Below are positions 1 to 5,857 of a DNA stretch of 8,032 nucleotides, one piece after another (the first letter of the stretch is position 1; the number at the start of each line of letters is the position of its first letter). A model generated the notes under the pieces. It was not told where the DNA came from, made no database searches, and saw nothing but the letters and a program-made list of their open reading frames with translations. This DNA is from Chloroflexota bacterium. GTDB lineage: Bacteria; Chloroflexota; Limnocylindria; Limnocylindrales; CSP1-4. Made by a program: the position numbers and the translations under genes. The stretch spans positions 1 through 8,032 of the forward strand of contig JAJYDP010000201.1 in the NCBI GenBank assembly GCA_021777365.1. Direction: 5' to 3'.

Positions 1-107
1 AACACCTCAGTCGCCGCCTCCAGGCTCGGACAGTCGGCACGCGGGATGTAGACCGTCTCCTCGTCCCAGCCGATGAAGTAGTCGGGCAGCATCGTCGGCT
101 CGGTCAC
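1..107 (-). CDS. Hypothetical protein, N-terminal 35 codons (3' end outside window)
   Basis: A GTG at 107 overlaps the previous stop as GTGA and has GGAGG 7 nt upstream. The frame is open to the window edge. The visible product begins VTEPTMLPDYFIGWDEETVY and continues with 'IPRADCPSLEAATEV'. It is acidic, with aromatic residues and one cysteine, and no family is recognised. Support comes from the overlap, the ribosome-binding site and the open frame; the length and role cannot be judged here. Confidence 0.66.
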   Translation of the reverse strand, partial: MTEPTMLPDYFIGWDEETVYIPRADCPSLEAATEV

Positions 108-520
108 GGCTCGGCCTCCGGCTCGGCCTCCGGCTCGGTCGGGGCGAGGGCGGCAAGCAGAGCGGCCACGTCCCGACAGCGCACCGTGATCGCCATCGCC
201 ATGGACGAGTCCAACTCGATCCACTCCTCGGGCATCACGCTCGCCGCTTCGATGAACGGAACAGTCGCCTCTCGCAGCCGCGCCTCGCGTGCCTCGGCGG
301 CGTGGAGGGCATCTTCCGCATGCGCCCGAGCAAACTGCGCCTCGTCGAGGTCGGCCTCGACTCCGCGCAGAGCGTCGATCACCCGCATGGTGTCGCAGGG
401 CAACTCGACCGGCTCATCCTGCGAGCAGTGCTCGCAGTAGCGACCAGCCGGATAGAGAGAGGTGTGCCGCGCCTCGATGGCGGCTCGATCTTCCTTCGCC
501 AGCGCGTCCCTAACCGTCAT
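104..520 (-). CDS. Cys-pair and coiled-coil protein with Pro-Glu tail, 138 aa
   Basis: The ATG at 520 has a strong AAGGGAGGG site (533-525), so the start is secure. Residues 26-45 carry 'GRYCEHCSQDEPVELPCDT' with C29, C32 and C42. This CxxC...PCDT arrangement recurs in small actinophage proteins and probably binds zinc. Residues 52-85 are a charged Ala/Glu helix likely to form a coiled coil. 'PEEWIELDSSMAMAITVRCR' (97-116) looks like a strand pair. The C-terminus ends in an acidic Pro-Glu-Ala repeat (PTEPEAEPEAEP) encoded by a 12-bp tandem repeat. The gene ends in a GTGA overlap with the next one. The function is unknown; the layout suggests a small dimerising, possibly nucleic-acid-associated protein, which is inference. 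Confidence 0.82.
   Translation of the reverse strand: MTVRDALAKEDRAAIEARHTSLYPAGRYCEHCSQDEPVELPCDTMRVIDALRGVEADLDEAQFARAHAEDALHAAEAREARLREATVPFIEAASVMPEEWIELDSSMAMAITVRCRDVAALLAALAPTEPEAEPEAEP
108..138. repeat. 12-bp tandem repeat (about 2.6 copies) that duplicates a Shine-Dalgarno
   Basis: The plus-strand unit ggctcggcctcc is repeated at 108-119 and 120-131, with a partial third copy to 138. It encodes the Glu-Pro-Glu-Ala tail of the 138-aa protein. Each full unit holds GGAGG on the minus strand (119-115 and 131-127). The nearer copy lies 7 nt before the GTG at 107, the ideal distance for a ribosome-binding site. Confidence 0.75.
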
Positions 521-550
521 GATGCCCTCCCTTCGCTGTTCTCCGCTCGG

Positions 551-1165
551 CTATGGATTCCACCGTGGCATGGGCGAGTACAACCACCACAGCCGACTCA
601 GCGCGCCTCGGGCCACGAACGGCACCGCCCACGCGGGACGGATACCGTGCCGCTCGCCCACTTCCGGGATCGGGTCGTGCGTCTGCGCGACGTCGAGCAG
701 CAGGTCTGCCAGCCACGCCCCCTCGGTGTCCTCGAACCGGCCGTGCATCTGCCACAGCGCGAAGCGCAGCGGCCAGCGGTAGTAGCAGCGGCAGTCACCG
801 GTCACGCCGAGGTCCCGCGCCGCCTTCGTGACGCCGTAGCGCCACGGGCACGAGTCCTCGTGGTCCTGTCGGCCGGCCGCCGGGCTGGAGATGCCCTCCA
901 CCCAGTCCATGAACTCCCCGGCCAGCGCCGGGTCGCCGTCCTCGCCGGTGCGGAAGCTGGCGTGGATGCGGAACGGGGGCTCCTGATCGTAGGCCCAGCG
1001 CACCCAGCGCAGCGAGCGCGTGAGTCCCTGCGGCTCGCGGGCGTTGTCGAATTTGCGCTGCATCGACATCGCGTAGTCGTCGGCGTACGGATACGCCGCC
1101 CGAGCGCGGTTCGCTTCCTGAACCTGACGCCGCTGCAGGGGCGTCAGTGCCTCGACTGCGACCAC
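551..1165 (-). CDS. Hypothetical Trp-rich protein, 204 aa
   Basis: The product is not recognised. The start is the GTG at 1165, five nucleotides after GAGGAGGG; the upstream part of the frame is Arg-rich read-through of the RlpA-like gene. The chain has 11 tryptophans in 204 residues. Features in order are an N-terminal basic helix (LTPLQRRQVQEANRARAAY), 'SLRWVRWAYDQEP' (51-63), 'EFMDWVEGISSP' (84-95), and a cysteine-containing segment 'DSCPWRYGVTKAARDLGVTG' with C125 and C127 in 'DCRCYYRWP' just after. A helical region 'FALWQMHGRFEDTEGAWLAD' (135-154) and a final 'LWWLYSPMPRWNP' complete it. C106, C125 and C127 could bind a metal. No signal peptide or membrane span is evident. It stops with TAG, 30 nt before the next start. 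A soluble globular protein is likely; the function is unknown. Confidence 0.84.
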   Translation of the reverse strand: MVAVEALTPLQRRQVQEANRARAAYPYADDYAMSMQRKFDNAREPQGLTRSLRWVRWAYDQEPPFRIHASFRTGEDGDPALAGEFMDWVEGISSPAAGRQDHEDSCPWRYGVTKAARDLGVTGDCRCYYRWPLRFALWQMHGRFEDTEGAWLADLLLDVAQTHDPIPEVGERHGIRPAWAVPFVARGALSRLWWLYSPMPRWNP

Positions 1166-1170
1166 TCGAT

Positions 1171-1178
1171 CCCTCCTC
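1171..1178 (-). promoter_or_regulatory. Shine-Dalgarno fixing the GTG start of the 204-aa gene
   Basis: GAGGAGGG on the minus strand overlaps the stop codon of the RlpA-like gene and ends 5 nt before the GTG at 1165. It is the strongest argument for that GTG, because the same frame stays open far upstream to 2020. Confidence 0.7.
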
Positions 1179-1743
1179 AATGACCGGCCACGGTGACCGT
1201 CACGCGGTACAGGCCGAGCGACGGGTCCAGACCGAGAACGTGAACGGCATCCAGCGACAGGTCGATGACGCGCGTGCCGAGGCACTGGCACCAGTCCGTC
1301 AGCCGCAGCGCGACGCAGCGGCCGCCGACGACGCACACCGTCACGAGCGAGCCTCGCCAGTTGCCGACGCGGAGCGCCGGGCCGGCCGCGCCGTAGACGC
1401 CGGGGCCGCCGGTCGCATACCACGACGCGACGCCGGAGACGACCGGCTTGATGCCGGCGGCAGCGACCCGCTTCGGAGACGGTGAGGGGGACGGGGGCAC
1501 TTCCGTCCCCCTCACGCTCGGCCGCCGGGTTCTCGCTGGCGACGGCCGAGGGGGGACAGCAGGCGCGGCCGGAGAGGCCGCTCCGGTCGGCTGCTGCTCC
1601 CCCTCGGGCGACGGCCACGAGGTCACGACGGCCTCTGGCACCGGTGCGTCCGTCGCTGATGGCTCGCTGTTCGCCGACGACGGCCTCAGCAGCCAGAGGA
1701 GTGCGACGAGGACGATTAGAGCGACGATCAGGACGGCGGTCAC
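1177..1743 (-). CDS. Membrane-anchored RlpA-like double-psi beta-barrel protein, 188 aa
   Basis: An N-terminal hydrophobic helix (about 1-19, VTAVLIVALIVLVALLWLL) with no lipobox cysteine looks like an uncleaved anchor. A Pro/Ser/Ala-rich linker (about 21-97, with PPSPSPSP near 83-90) would span the cell wall. Residues 101-188 match the RlpA-like double-psi beta-barrel pattern: 'VASWYATGGPGVYGAAGPAL', 'RLTDWCQC' with the conserved Asp D150, and 'RVIDLSLDAVHVLG'. Four cysteines (C137, C143, C152, C154) could form disulfides outside the cell. RlpA-type domains act on or bind peptidoglycan, so a wall-remodelling or lysis-related role is inferred. The start could be the GTG at 1743 (GTGA overlap with the HNH gene, chosen to fit the pattern here) or the GTG at 1749; a GGAGAGGAGG site at 1763-1754 suits both. 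Confidence 0.84.
   Translation of the reverse strand: MTAVLIVALIVLVALLWLLRPSSANSEPSATDAPVPEAVVTSWPSPEGEQQPTGAASPAAPAVPPRPSPARTRRPSVRGTEVPPSPSPSPKRVAAAGIKPVVSGVASWYATGGPGVYGAAGPALRVGNWRGSLVTVCVVGGRCVALRLTDWCQCLGTRVIDLSLDAVHVLGLDPSLGLYRVTVTVAGH
1482..1515. repeat. 13-bp perfect inverted repeat inside the RlpA-like gene
   Basis: Arms 1482-1494 (gtgagggggacgg) and 1503-1515 (ccgtccccctcac) are exact reverse complements separated by an 8-nt loop. They lie in the part encoding the Pro/Ser linker, about residues 77-87. The stem would be one of the most stable in the window. No U-run follows on either strand, so it is not a typical intrinsic terminator. Its Pro/Ser codons (CCN, TCN) partly favour C-runs, but not the matching G-run on the other arm. 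Confidence 0.6.
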
Positions 1744-2108
1744 TCGCACGTAGCCTCCTCTCCACCCTCGGCGGACCACGCCTCGGGGTAGCGCTCGGCA
1801 AGGTACTCGCGGAGCTTGGCTCGCTCCTTCTCCGACGGCGGCTTGACGTTCGTGCCAAGGCAGATGATGACGGTGAACGCCGGGATGCTCTTGGCGCGGC
1901 GGCCGGCCCGGAGGTCGCGCTTGACGTGCTCCACCGACAGCGCCCTCGGGTCCCACGGGTGCGCCGGGTAGCCCCAGCGGTCGATGCAGCGGTGCGTCGG
2001 GTCCAGTCGCGCGAGCACACAGCCGCGGTCGCGCCCCATCAGCAGGCGGTACAGCTCCGGCGTCACCGGGTCGGCCTGCGGCCGGGAGCGGATGGCAGTG
2101 CGCCTCAT
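1740..2108 (-). CDS. HNH-endonuclease-like protein, 122 aa
   Basis: The pattern is that of a compact HNH nuclease. C30 (RDRGCVLA) and C41 (HRCIDR) form a first metal-binding pair. 'LSVEHVKRD' at 58-66 gives the Glu-His of the first catalytic strand. 'IICLGTNVKPPSEKERAKLR' (81-100) supplies C83 and N87, and a 'REYLAERYPEAW' helix follows. These features match short actinophage and actinobacterial HNH-like proteins. The final histidine of a textbook HNH is not obvious: the position after N87 is Lys/Pro/Ser, so activity is uncertain. The ATG at 2108 overlaps the AAA gene's stop as ATGA, with GAGAGG upstream. If active, it could be the nuclease of the SMC/AAA block, or a nicking enzyme or homing relic. 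Confidence 0.76.
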   Translation of the reverse strand: MRRTAIRSRPQADPVTPELYRLLMGRDRGCVLARLDPTHRCIDRWGYPAHPWDPRALSVEHVKRDLRAGRRAKSIPAFTVIICLGTNVKPPSEKERAKLREYLAERYPEAWSAEGGEEATCE

Positions 2109-3193
2109 GCCGCACCCTCTCGTCGAGTGAACCCGACGACCGGCCGCGCGGCGACGGGCTCGCCGTGCTCGAACTCCTCCATGCGAGCGTACAGGTCAGC
2201 CAGCGTCATCGGGGAGTCGGTCGGGGCGAGGTCCCGAGCCCGCAGCCACTCGCTCGCCTGCGCCGCGGGAAGCTCGGTGAACTGCACCACGCTGGCAGCA
2301 CGGCCCGGACGCGAGACGGCGGGGTGCAGGCGGTGCAGCTCCTCGTTCGTGGTGATCAACACCAGTACCCGCAGCCCCTGCCCGATGAACCCGTCGGCGA
2401 GGTTCAGCAGCCGCGACAGCCCGTGCCCCGAGCGGTCCTTGGCATCCTCGCTCACCAGCTCGCCGGTGTCTTCGAGGATCAGCAGCTTCCACCGCTCGCG
2501 CTTGCTCGACCCTGCTGGCGCGTCCCCCAGCAGCATCTGCACGAGGTAGGCGGAGTGCTCGCCGAACAGGTTCTCAGGGTCCAGCACGTACTCGGCGCTG
2601 CACCACGACTTCCACTCGCGAAGCAGGGCGCGAAGAGCCCAAGTTTTCCCGGAACCGGCCTTGCCGTGCCAGAGGATGATCTGGCCGCCGTGCGACGGCA
2701 CGAAGCTCGTCGCGGCGCGCGTCAGGTGCTCGGCCACCCGGGGGGCGTAGTTGCCTCGAATCTCCTCCCACGTCGGCGCGGCAAGGACGCGGCTCACGTT
2801 CTGCGGTCCCTGATTCGTCAGATACCAGAAACGCACGTCGATCCCATCCTGCTTGGCCCTCGGACGAGGGACGGCCTGCCGAGCCTGCTCGATCAGGCCG
2901 CTCGCGGTCGCCTGATCGTTCGCCGCAGCCACGACGCGCACCCACGATCTCGTGCAGTGCAGGCTCACCAGCGCGTCGGGGGCCACGCGCAGGATCGCCT
3001 CCCACTCGGGCTTGTGCTCGACCTGCTGTAGCACCTCGGCCTCCGGCCAGAGCACGCTCAGCACGGGCCACGAGCGCTTCATCGTATCCCACGAGTCCTT
3101 CGCCCGGAACCGCAGCCCCTCCCGCTCCACGAGGGTCGACCAGTAGCCGTCGATCAGGTCCGTCTCCTCGACGGTGATCAGGGGGTAGTTCAC
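2105..3193 (-). CDS. AAA-family ATPase of the DUF5925 type, 362 aa
   Basis: The C-terminal half is a clear AAA module. Walker A is GKAGSGKT (177-184) and the Walker B-like string is LLILED (237-242), followed by TGE. The glycine-rich stretch 'SGHGLSRLLNLADGFIGQGL' lies at about 255-274. Sensor 1 is 'LITTNE' (N283), and 'LHPAVSRPGR' (289-298) carries the arginines expected at the finger position. The arrangement closely resembles the actinobacterial DUF5925 ATPases, whose N-terminal domain precedes such an AAA core; here residues 1-170 would be that domain. The order of acidic residues in Walker B is Glu-Asp instead of the usual Asp-Glu. The start is the GTG at 3193 (GTGA overlap) with GGGAGAGG upstream; the extension to 3286 is Arg-rich and rejected. 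A remodelling or loading role on DNA is inferred from the neighbours. The AAA call is secure and the DUF5925 label is by recognition. Confidence 0.9.
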   Translation of the reverse strand: MNYPLITVEETDLIDGYWSTLVEREGLRFRAKDSWDTMKRSWPVLSVLWPEAEVLQQVEHKPEWEAILRVAPDALVSLHCTRSWVRVVAAANDQATASGLIEQARQAVPRPRAKQDGIDVRFWYLTNQGPQNVSRVLAAPTWEEIRGNYAPRVAEHLTRAATSFVPSHGGQIILWHGKAGSGKTWALRALLREWKSWCSAEYVLDPENLFGEHSAYLVQMLLGDAPAGSSKRERWKLLILEDTGELVSEDAKDRSGHGLSRLLNLADGFIGQGLRVLVLITTNEELHRLHPAVSRPGRAASVVQFTELPAAQASEWLRARDLAPTDSPMTLADLYARMEEFEHGEPVAARPVVGFTRREGAA

Positions 3194-3570
3194 GCGACCT
3201 CTCCCGTGTCGGGGTTGATGAACGGCGCCTCGACCGTCAGCAGGTCGCAGTCGAGCACGACGTAGCGTGGAGCGCAGACGCCGCATTCCGGCATGAACGG
3301 AACCGCAGGATCATCGGGGCCATCCCCTACTAGGTGCCAGCGGTGCCGTGCCTCTGCGGCCGCGAGGTAGTCACGGGTCGTGCACCGCTCGAACGTGTCT
3401 GGAAGTTCCATCTCCCACGCTGCATAGCCTCCGGTCTCGGCGTGTGACCGCGCGTACCGCTCGGCCGCCTTGCGGGTGCGGAACGCGTAGCCACCGGGCG
3501 CCTTGGCGTTGCCGAACATGCGGACGGCACGCTCATAGACCGGGGGGTAGCCGAGCGTGAACGCCCTCAC
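3190..3570 (-). CDS. Hypothetical protein between the SMC and AAA ATPases, 126 aa
   Basis: The GTG at 3570 overlaps the end of the SMC ATPase gene as GTGA. The nearest GGAG is rather far upstream, so coupling is likely. Residues 27-62 look like an alpha/beta unit: 'GYAFRTRKAAERYARSHAE' then 'GYAAWEMELPDTFERCTT'. A strand ending in WEMELP followed by a Cys is a pattern seen in small actinophage proteins of unknown role. The C-terminal part has 'PECGVCAPRYVVLDCDLLTV' (C96, C99, C108), a possible zinc site with strand-forming residues after it. Its place between two ATPases, with 4-nt overlaps on both sides, suggests it is made in step with them. That it works with them is inference. Confidence 0.8.
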   Translation of the reverse strand: MRAFTLGYPPVYERAVRMFGNAKAPGGYAFRTRKAAERYARSHAETGGYAAWEMELPDTFERCTTRDYLAAAEARHRWHLVGDGPDDPAVPFMPECGVCAPRYVVLDCDLLTVEAPFINPDTGEVA

Positions 3571-5612
3571 TGCCGCACCAGCTCCGCGTGCGATGCATCC
3601 CCGTCCTTCGTGACCCGCAGCGACCACGGCAGCGCGTCGGCGAACTCCGCGTCGTGCGACATCACCATGATCAAACCGTACTCCTCTGACAGCGCACTGA
3701 TCGACTCCAGTACCGCCTCGCGCTCCTGCTCGTCCCCTGGAGCTAGCGGCTCGTCGAAGATCGCCGTAGACACTCGCCGCCCGCTGCGCTCGGCCAGCAG
3801 CCCCGCGACCCCGAGGCGCAGCGCGAGGTCGACGCGGAACCGCTCGCCCCCCGACAGCAGCGCGTAGTCGCGCTCTCGACCCCCGATCTCCACCACCACG
3901 TCGAGCGTGTCCATGCTGCCGCCCGCGCGCTTCTCTCGGCTCGTCGAGAGGTGCAGCGTGAACCCGCCGGGCAGCCGCCCCAGCGCCTCGTTGGCGTGCG
4001 CCTCGATGCGGGGGATGGCCTCCTCCACGATCAGCCGGGGGATGCCGTACGGGTGCCACGCCTCCGCCAGCGCGGCATACGACGCGGCAAGAGAGGACTG
4101 CTCGGAAACGGTGACCTCGGACGCCTGCGCGTCTCGCGCCGCCTGCTCGGCGCGATCCGCGTCGCGAGCGGACACCGCCGCCTGCTCCCCCAGCCGTCTT
4201 GCCGCCGCAGCGGCCTGTTCGGCATCGTCGCGCAGCGCCGTGATCATCGCCTCGCGTGCCGCCAACCGGTCGGCCTCCGGACCAGACAGCGCTGCTAGCT
4301 CGGCCTGTGCCGCAGCCTCCACCGCAGCGAGGCTCGTCAGCCGCTCCTCCGCCGAGGCGGCGTCGCGCGCCGCGCCCTCCCTGCGCGTCGCCAGCGCCAG
4401 TCGCGATGCCTCGGCTGTTGCCGCGTCTCGCTCCCACGCGTGCCACTGCTCGCGCAATCGCTCGGCCTCCTCGCGCCGCGCCTCCTCAGGGGAGGCCAGC
4501 ACCTCCAGCGCAAGCACGCCCCACTCGGCATCCCGAGCCGCCGCGACGACTGCCTGCACCCGCTCGGCCGTAGGGATCGTAGCCAACAGTGGACAGGCCG
4601 CGTAGACCCCCTCGCCGTGGCAGGGTATCGCCGATCGGTCATACACCAGTGAGCGGACCCGCTCCTCCTCTCGCGCGGCCTGCTCCAGCCCGACCCGCGC
4701 CAGCCGTAGGTCGGCCGCAGCACGGCGAGCGACCTCGGCATCCTCTTCAGCCTGCCGTAACACCTCGGGGTCTGGTCGCGGTGGCATCGACGGGTCGGGC
4801 TGCTCGACCACCGCACGCAGGCGAAGGACGTCGGCCTCCAGTCGCTCGCGCTCCGCAGCGACACGCTCCACCTCCGCCGCCAGACGCGCTCGGCGCTCCT
4901 CCGCGACTCGCAGCCCCGCAGTGGCCGCCTCGGCGTCACGCAGCGCCCGCAGGCTCGACTCGGCCTCCTCCCTCGCGCGCTCTGCGGCGGCAGAGTGCCT
5001 AGCCGCGGCCTCTCGGTACTCCGCGGCGCGCTCGCCCTGCTCAGCCAGCACCGCCCGGCGCGCCTCCGCCTTGGCGGCTGTTTCACGTGCAACGTCCCGG
5101 CGCCGCTTCGCCTCCTCGTGCCACGCGGGATACGGGTCCTCCACCACGAGGTCCGAGAGCAGCGCCATGCGCTCGGCCGGTCGCAGCCGCACGAACTCAT
5201 CGCTGCGCCCCTGCACCATGACCGCCGTCGCCAGCAGCGCGTCAGACGAGACGCCCACCAACTCGTCGATGGCTCCTTGCGTCTCCGCGACCGTGTGCCG
5301 GGTGAGGCTCTGGCCGTCCACCTCCAGCGTCAGCGCCGTGGACCGGCCGCGCTCGCGCTCCCGCCGCACCAGCACGCGGCGCCCGGCTGCCTCGAACTCC
5401 ACCTCGGCCGCCGCGCGCTCCTCGCCCTGCCGCACCATCGCGTCCGCGCTGGCACGCCCCTCGCCGTAGATCGCCCACAAGAGAGCGTCGAGAAGGCTCG
5501 ACTTTCCGAATCCGACCCTGCCCGTGACGCCTACCACGTCGCAGTCGGACAGGTCGAGGTCGAGACGATCCCAGCTCATGAAGCCGGACAGGGAGAGCCG
5601 CAATAGTCTCAT
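3567..5612 (-). CDS. SbcC/Rad50-like SMC-family ATPase, 681 aa
   Basis: This is a DNA-repair or recombination ATPase of the SbcC/Rad50 type. Such proteins use ATP-driven dimerisation to tether and process DNA ends, normally with an Mre11/SbcD nuclease. The N-terminal lobe has Walker A GRVGFGKSS (31-39), then 'LLDALLWAIYG', and a Q-loop near Q134. Long Ala/Glu/Arg coiled coils (about 165-325 and 375-510) flank the apex. The apex carries a cysteine pair, C331 and C340, spaced CX8C where the canonical zinc hook is CXXC. The C-terminal lobe has the ABC signature LLSGGERFRVD (585-595), Walker B with 'IFDEPLAPGDE' (D620, E621) and H-loop MSHD (H653). At 681 aa it is shorter than E. coli SbcC and in the range of phage Rad50 homologues. 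The start is the ATG at 5612 (ATGA overlap), preferred over a codon at 5639. No nuclease partner gene is in the window. Confidence 0.92.
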   Translation of the reverse strand: MRLLRLSLSGFMSWDRLDLDLSDCDVVGVTGRVGFGKSSLLDALLWAIYGEGRASADAMVRQGEERAAAEVEFEAAGRRVLVRRERERGRSTALTLEVDGQSLTRHTVAETQGAIDELVGVSSDALLATAVMVQGRSDEFVRLRPAERMALLSDLVVEDPYPAWHEEAKRRRDVARETAAKAEARRAVLAEQGERAAEYREAAARHSAAAERAREEAESSLRALRDAEAATAGLRVAEERRARLAAEVERVAAERERLEADVLRLRAVVEQPDPSMPPRPDPEVLRQAEEDAEVARRAAADLRLARVGLEQAAREEERVRSLVYDRSAIPCHGEGVYAACPLLATIPTAERVQAVVAAARDAEWGVLALEVLASPEEARREEAERLREQWHAWERDAATAEASRLALATRREGAARDAASAEERLTSLAAVEAAAQAELAALSGPEADRLAAREAMITALRDDAEQAAAAARRLGEQAAVSARDADRAEQAARDAQASEVTVSEQSSLAASYAALAEAWHPYGIPRLIVEEAIPRIEAHANEALGRLPGGFTLHLSTSREKRAGGSMDTLDVVVEIGGRERDYALLSGGERFRVDLALRLGVAGLLAERSGRRVSTAIFDEPLAPGDEQEREAVLESISALSEEYGLIMVMSHDAEFADALPWSLRVTKDGDASHAELVRQ
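5079..5094. promoter_or_regulatory. parS-like palindrome (candidate ParB-binding site) inside the SMC ATPase gene
   Basis: The plus strand reads TGTTTCACGTGCAACG. The conserved bacterial parS sequence, from general knowledge, is TGTTTCACGTGAAACA, so 14 of 16 bases match: one half-site is perfect and the other has two changes. On the coding strand the site spans residues 173-178. It is made by five successive A/T-ending codons (GTT GCA CGT GAA ACA), which is out of character for a gene that ends most codons in G or C. The other CACGTG hexamers noticed (6077-6082, 6644-6649, 6901-6906) lack the flanks. Binding by ParB is inferred; chance similarity is the alternative. Confidence 0.45.
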
Positions 5613-5857
5613 GCGTCGGCTCGATCCCGGAACGTGCACGGGTTGTGGTGACAGATCCCGCAGGGTGCGCCGAGGTCCATCTCGACGAAGACTGCGACGA
5701 TATCAGCCTCTCGCATCCGCACCGATACCGGCCCAGTCCGCCCCGACACGACGATGACGGTCTCGTCCCCCGCCGCATTGGGGATGCCCCGCTGGGCGGT
5801 CGCGAATAGCCGATCCATCATCCGGCGAACGGTCTCGGCCCTGTCTGGTCGTGTCAT
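5609..5857 (-). CDS. Small CxxCxxxxC protein directly upstream of the SMC ATPase gene, 82 aa
   Basis: The ATG at 5857 lies in an ATGA overlap, with only a weak purine stretch (AGGTGG) upstream. The chain begins with a basic helix (about 5-22, DRAETVRRMMDRLFATAQRG). It continues with strand-like segments 'TVIVVSGRTG' (33-42) and 'VSVRMREADIVAVFVEM' (44-60). It ends with 'APCGICHHNPCTFRD', giving C66, C69, C74 and two histidines that could hold one zinc. Because it overlaps the start of the SbcC/Rad50-like gene by 4 nt, and that gene has no clear Shine-Dalgarno of its own, this small gene probably controls the ATPase gene's translation. It may also encode a partner protein, which is inference. 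The family is not recognised. Confidence 0.76.
   Translation of the reverse strand: MTRPDRAETVRRMMDRLFATAQRGIPNAAGDETVIVVSGRTGPVSVRMREADIVAVFVEMDLGAPCGICHHNPCTFRDRADA

Noticed and set aside
302..1183. Long plus-strand open frames, including 302-1183, 1482-2549, 2165-3031, 3907-4605 and 6353-7162
   Set aside because: They lie wholly opposite well-supported minus-strand genes and have Arg/Pro/Ala/Ser-biased translations with no domains. This is expected in GC-rich DNA, where antisense frames rarely meet stop codons.
1744..2115. N-terminal extension of the RlpA-like frame upstream to 2115
   Set aside because: The added sequence is Arg/Pro/Ala-rich read-through of the HNH gene. The membrane helix and ribosome-binding site place the start at 1743 or 1749.
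3194..3286. Longer start for the AAA ATPase at 3286
   Set aside because: The extra 31 residues are Arg-rich, overlap the 126-aa gene and have no ribosome-binding site advantage. The GTGA start at 3193 has GGGAGAGG just upstream.
4337..5200. Alternative minus-strand frame of 287 codons within the SMC ATPase gene
   Set aside because: It is out of frame with the ATPase and Arg/Ser/Trp-biased, with no motif and no ribosome-binding site. It is a shadow of the coiled-coil coding region.
5613..5639. Longer start for the SMC ATPase at 5639
   Set aside because: It adds nine residues not expected in the family. The ATG at 5612 gives the usual short lead (MRLLRLSLSGF) and the ATGA overlap.
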